A DNA stretch of 32,908 bases. Origin: an uncultured Clostridia bacterium (lineage in GTDB: Bacteria > Bacillota > Clostridia > Christensenellales > Aristaeellaceae). The position numbers and the translations under genes were made by a program. Each line of letters opens with the position of its first letter. The stretch's first letter is position 1. The notes under the pieces were generated by a model, which did no database searches, was not told the origin of the DNA, and saw only the letters and a list, made by a program, of their open reading frames with translations. The stretch lies in the NCBI GenBank assembly GCA_947596085.1, contig CANQEW010000030.1:1-32908 (forward strand). Direction: 5' to 3'. Below, piece by piece: positions 32,444 through 32,908 of this stretch.

Positions 32444-32908
32444 TCAGTTCTGGTTTTTCTTGCGGGCCTCGATCTTCTTTCTCGCCTCGGTGCCCAGCAC
32501 CTTCTTGCGCATGCGGATCGACTTCGGAGTGATCTCCACCAGCTCGTCGTCGTCGATGAACTCCATGGCCTCCTCCAGCGTGGGAATGCGCACGTTGGTG
32601 ATCTTGAGCGCCTCCTCCGCGCCCGCCGCGTTGCGCATGGACGTGAGATGCTTCTTCTTGCAGACGTTGACGTCGATGTCGCCCTGGCGGGAGTTGCGGC
32701 CGACGATCATGCCGTTGTAGACCTTTACGCCCGAATCCACAAACAGCTCGCCGCGGTCCTGAATGTAGAACAGCGCATAGTTGGTGGTCACGCCGTCCTC
32801 CCAGGCCACCAGCGCGCCGGTATTGCGCGTCGGGATGTCGCCGCGGTAGGGCTGGTAGCTGTCGAACACGGCGCTCATCACGCCCTCGCCGCGGGTGTCG
32901 GTCAAAAA
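32444..32908 (-). CDS. typA: GTP-binding translation factor TypA/BipA, C-terminal part
   Basis: The last 154 residues or so of a ribosome-associated GTPase of about 610 residues; the 5' part lies beyond the window edge. The preserved end shows the TypA-specific C-terminal domain: LTDTRGEGVMSAVFDSYQPY, the DSGVKVYNGMIVGRNSRQGD segment, VNVCKKKHLT, EFIDDDELVEITPKSIRMRK and a basic tail. TypA acts in ribosome assembly and stress or cold adaptation. It is intact as far as visible; the GTPase domain cannot be assessed. Confidence 0.93.
   Translation of the reverse strand, partial: FLTDTRGEGVMSAVFDSYQPYRGDIPTRNTGALVAWEDGVTTNYALFYIQDRGELFVDSGVKVYNGMIVGRNSRQGDIDVNVCKKKHLTSMRNAAGAEEALKITNVRIPTLEEAMEFIDDDELVEITPKSIRMRKKVLGTEARKKIEARKKNQN

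Overview
The window is about 33 kb of GC-rich chromosome from a Gram-positive, probably spore-forming member of the Clostridia/Firmicutes. Supporting evidence is SpoIIP with a DUF1614 partner, a KtrAB-type potassium pair, TagD, YajC without an outer-membrane context, a sortase-like C-terminal signal, strong AGGAGG-type ribosome sites, frequent GTG starts, and vegetative promoters that repeatedly show a 17-base spacer. No rRNA, tRNA, CRISPR array, intact insertion sequence or phage gene was seen. The lineage is inferred from gene content only.

Layout. (1) 165-6670, minus strand: one run of genes read leftward from a strong promoter at 6733-6761. It encodes a five-domain Ig-like (BIG2) surface protein, a 1-phosphofructokinase-type sugar kinase, KtrB, KtrA, a small protein with a degenerate alpha/beta-hydrolase look, and a lipoprotein foldase that also has its own promoter. 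(2) 6842-7836, plus: a small hypothetical gene overlapping a RadC/JAB-domain gene. (3) 7873-8729, minus: rpiB and a tagD-type cytidylyltransferase. (4) 8869-11949, plus: a secreted protein of unknown function and a complete NitT/TauT-type ABC importer (binding protein, permease, ATPase). (5) 12059-13075, minus: manA. Its promoter overlaps that of the plus-strand XPD/DinG-like helicase with an N-terminal nuclease-like domain (13167-15485), which is followed by an XpaC-family gene (15537-16634).

(6) 16705-20554, minus: a lipoprotein made of six peptidoglycan-binding repeats and a large polytopic GT-C-like membrane protein. (7) 20768-22947, plus: a small Ig-like protein with an LPKAG sorting-type tail, then tgt and yajC. 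(8) 23146-25548, minus: a tightly coupled trio of GT2-GtrA fusion, membrane-anchored phosphodiester glycosidase and a small two-helix membrane protein. (9) 25733-27447, plus: DUF1614 protein and spoIIP. (10) 27448-27788: a gene-free stretch much poorer in GC than its surroundings. (11) 27789-31207, minus: a PhoB-type response regulator and histidine kinase, preceded by two small secreted proteins. (12) 31305-32908, minus: recF and the 3' end of typA.

Much of the content concerns the cell envelope: Ig-like surface proteins, a PG-binding lipoprotein, glycosyltransferases, a phosphodiester glycosidase, a foldase, TagD, SpoIIP and SH3-like proteins. Sugar-phosphate enzymes (pfkB-type kinase, RpiB, ManA) and nucleic-acid maintenance genes (RadC, helicase, RecF, Tgt) are interspersed. 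I did not find one clearly new defence or metabolic system. The observations most worth following up are the low-GC segment at 27448-27788, the nuclease-helicase fusion with its overlapping promoter, the foldase with a coiled-coil insert in its catalytic domain, the unassigned importer with its secreted partner, and the LPKAG surface protein.
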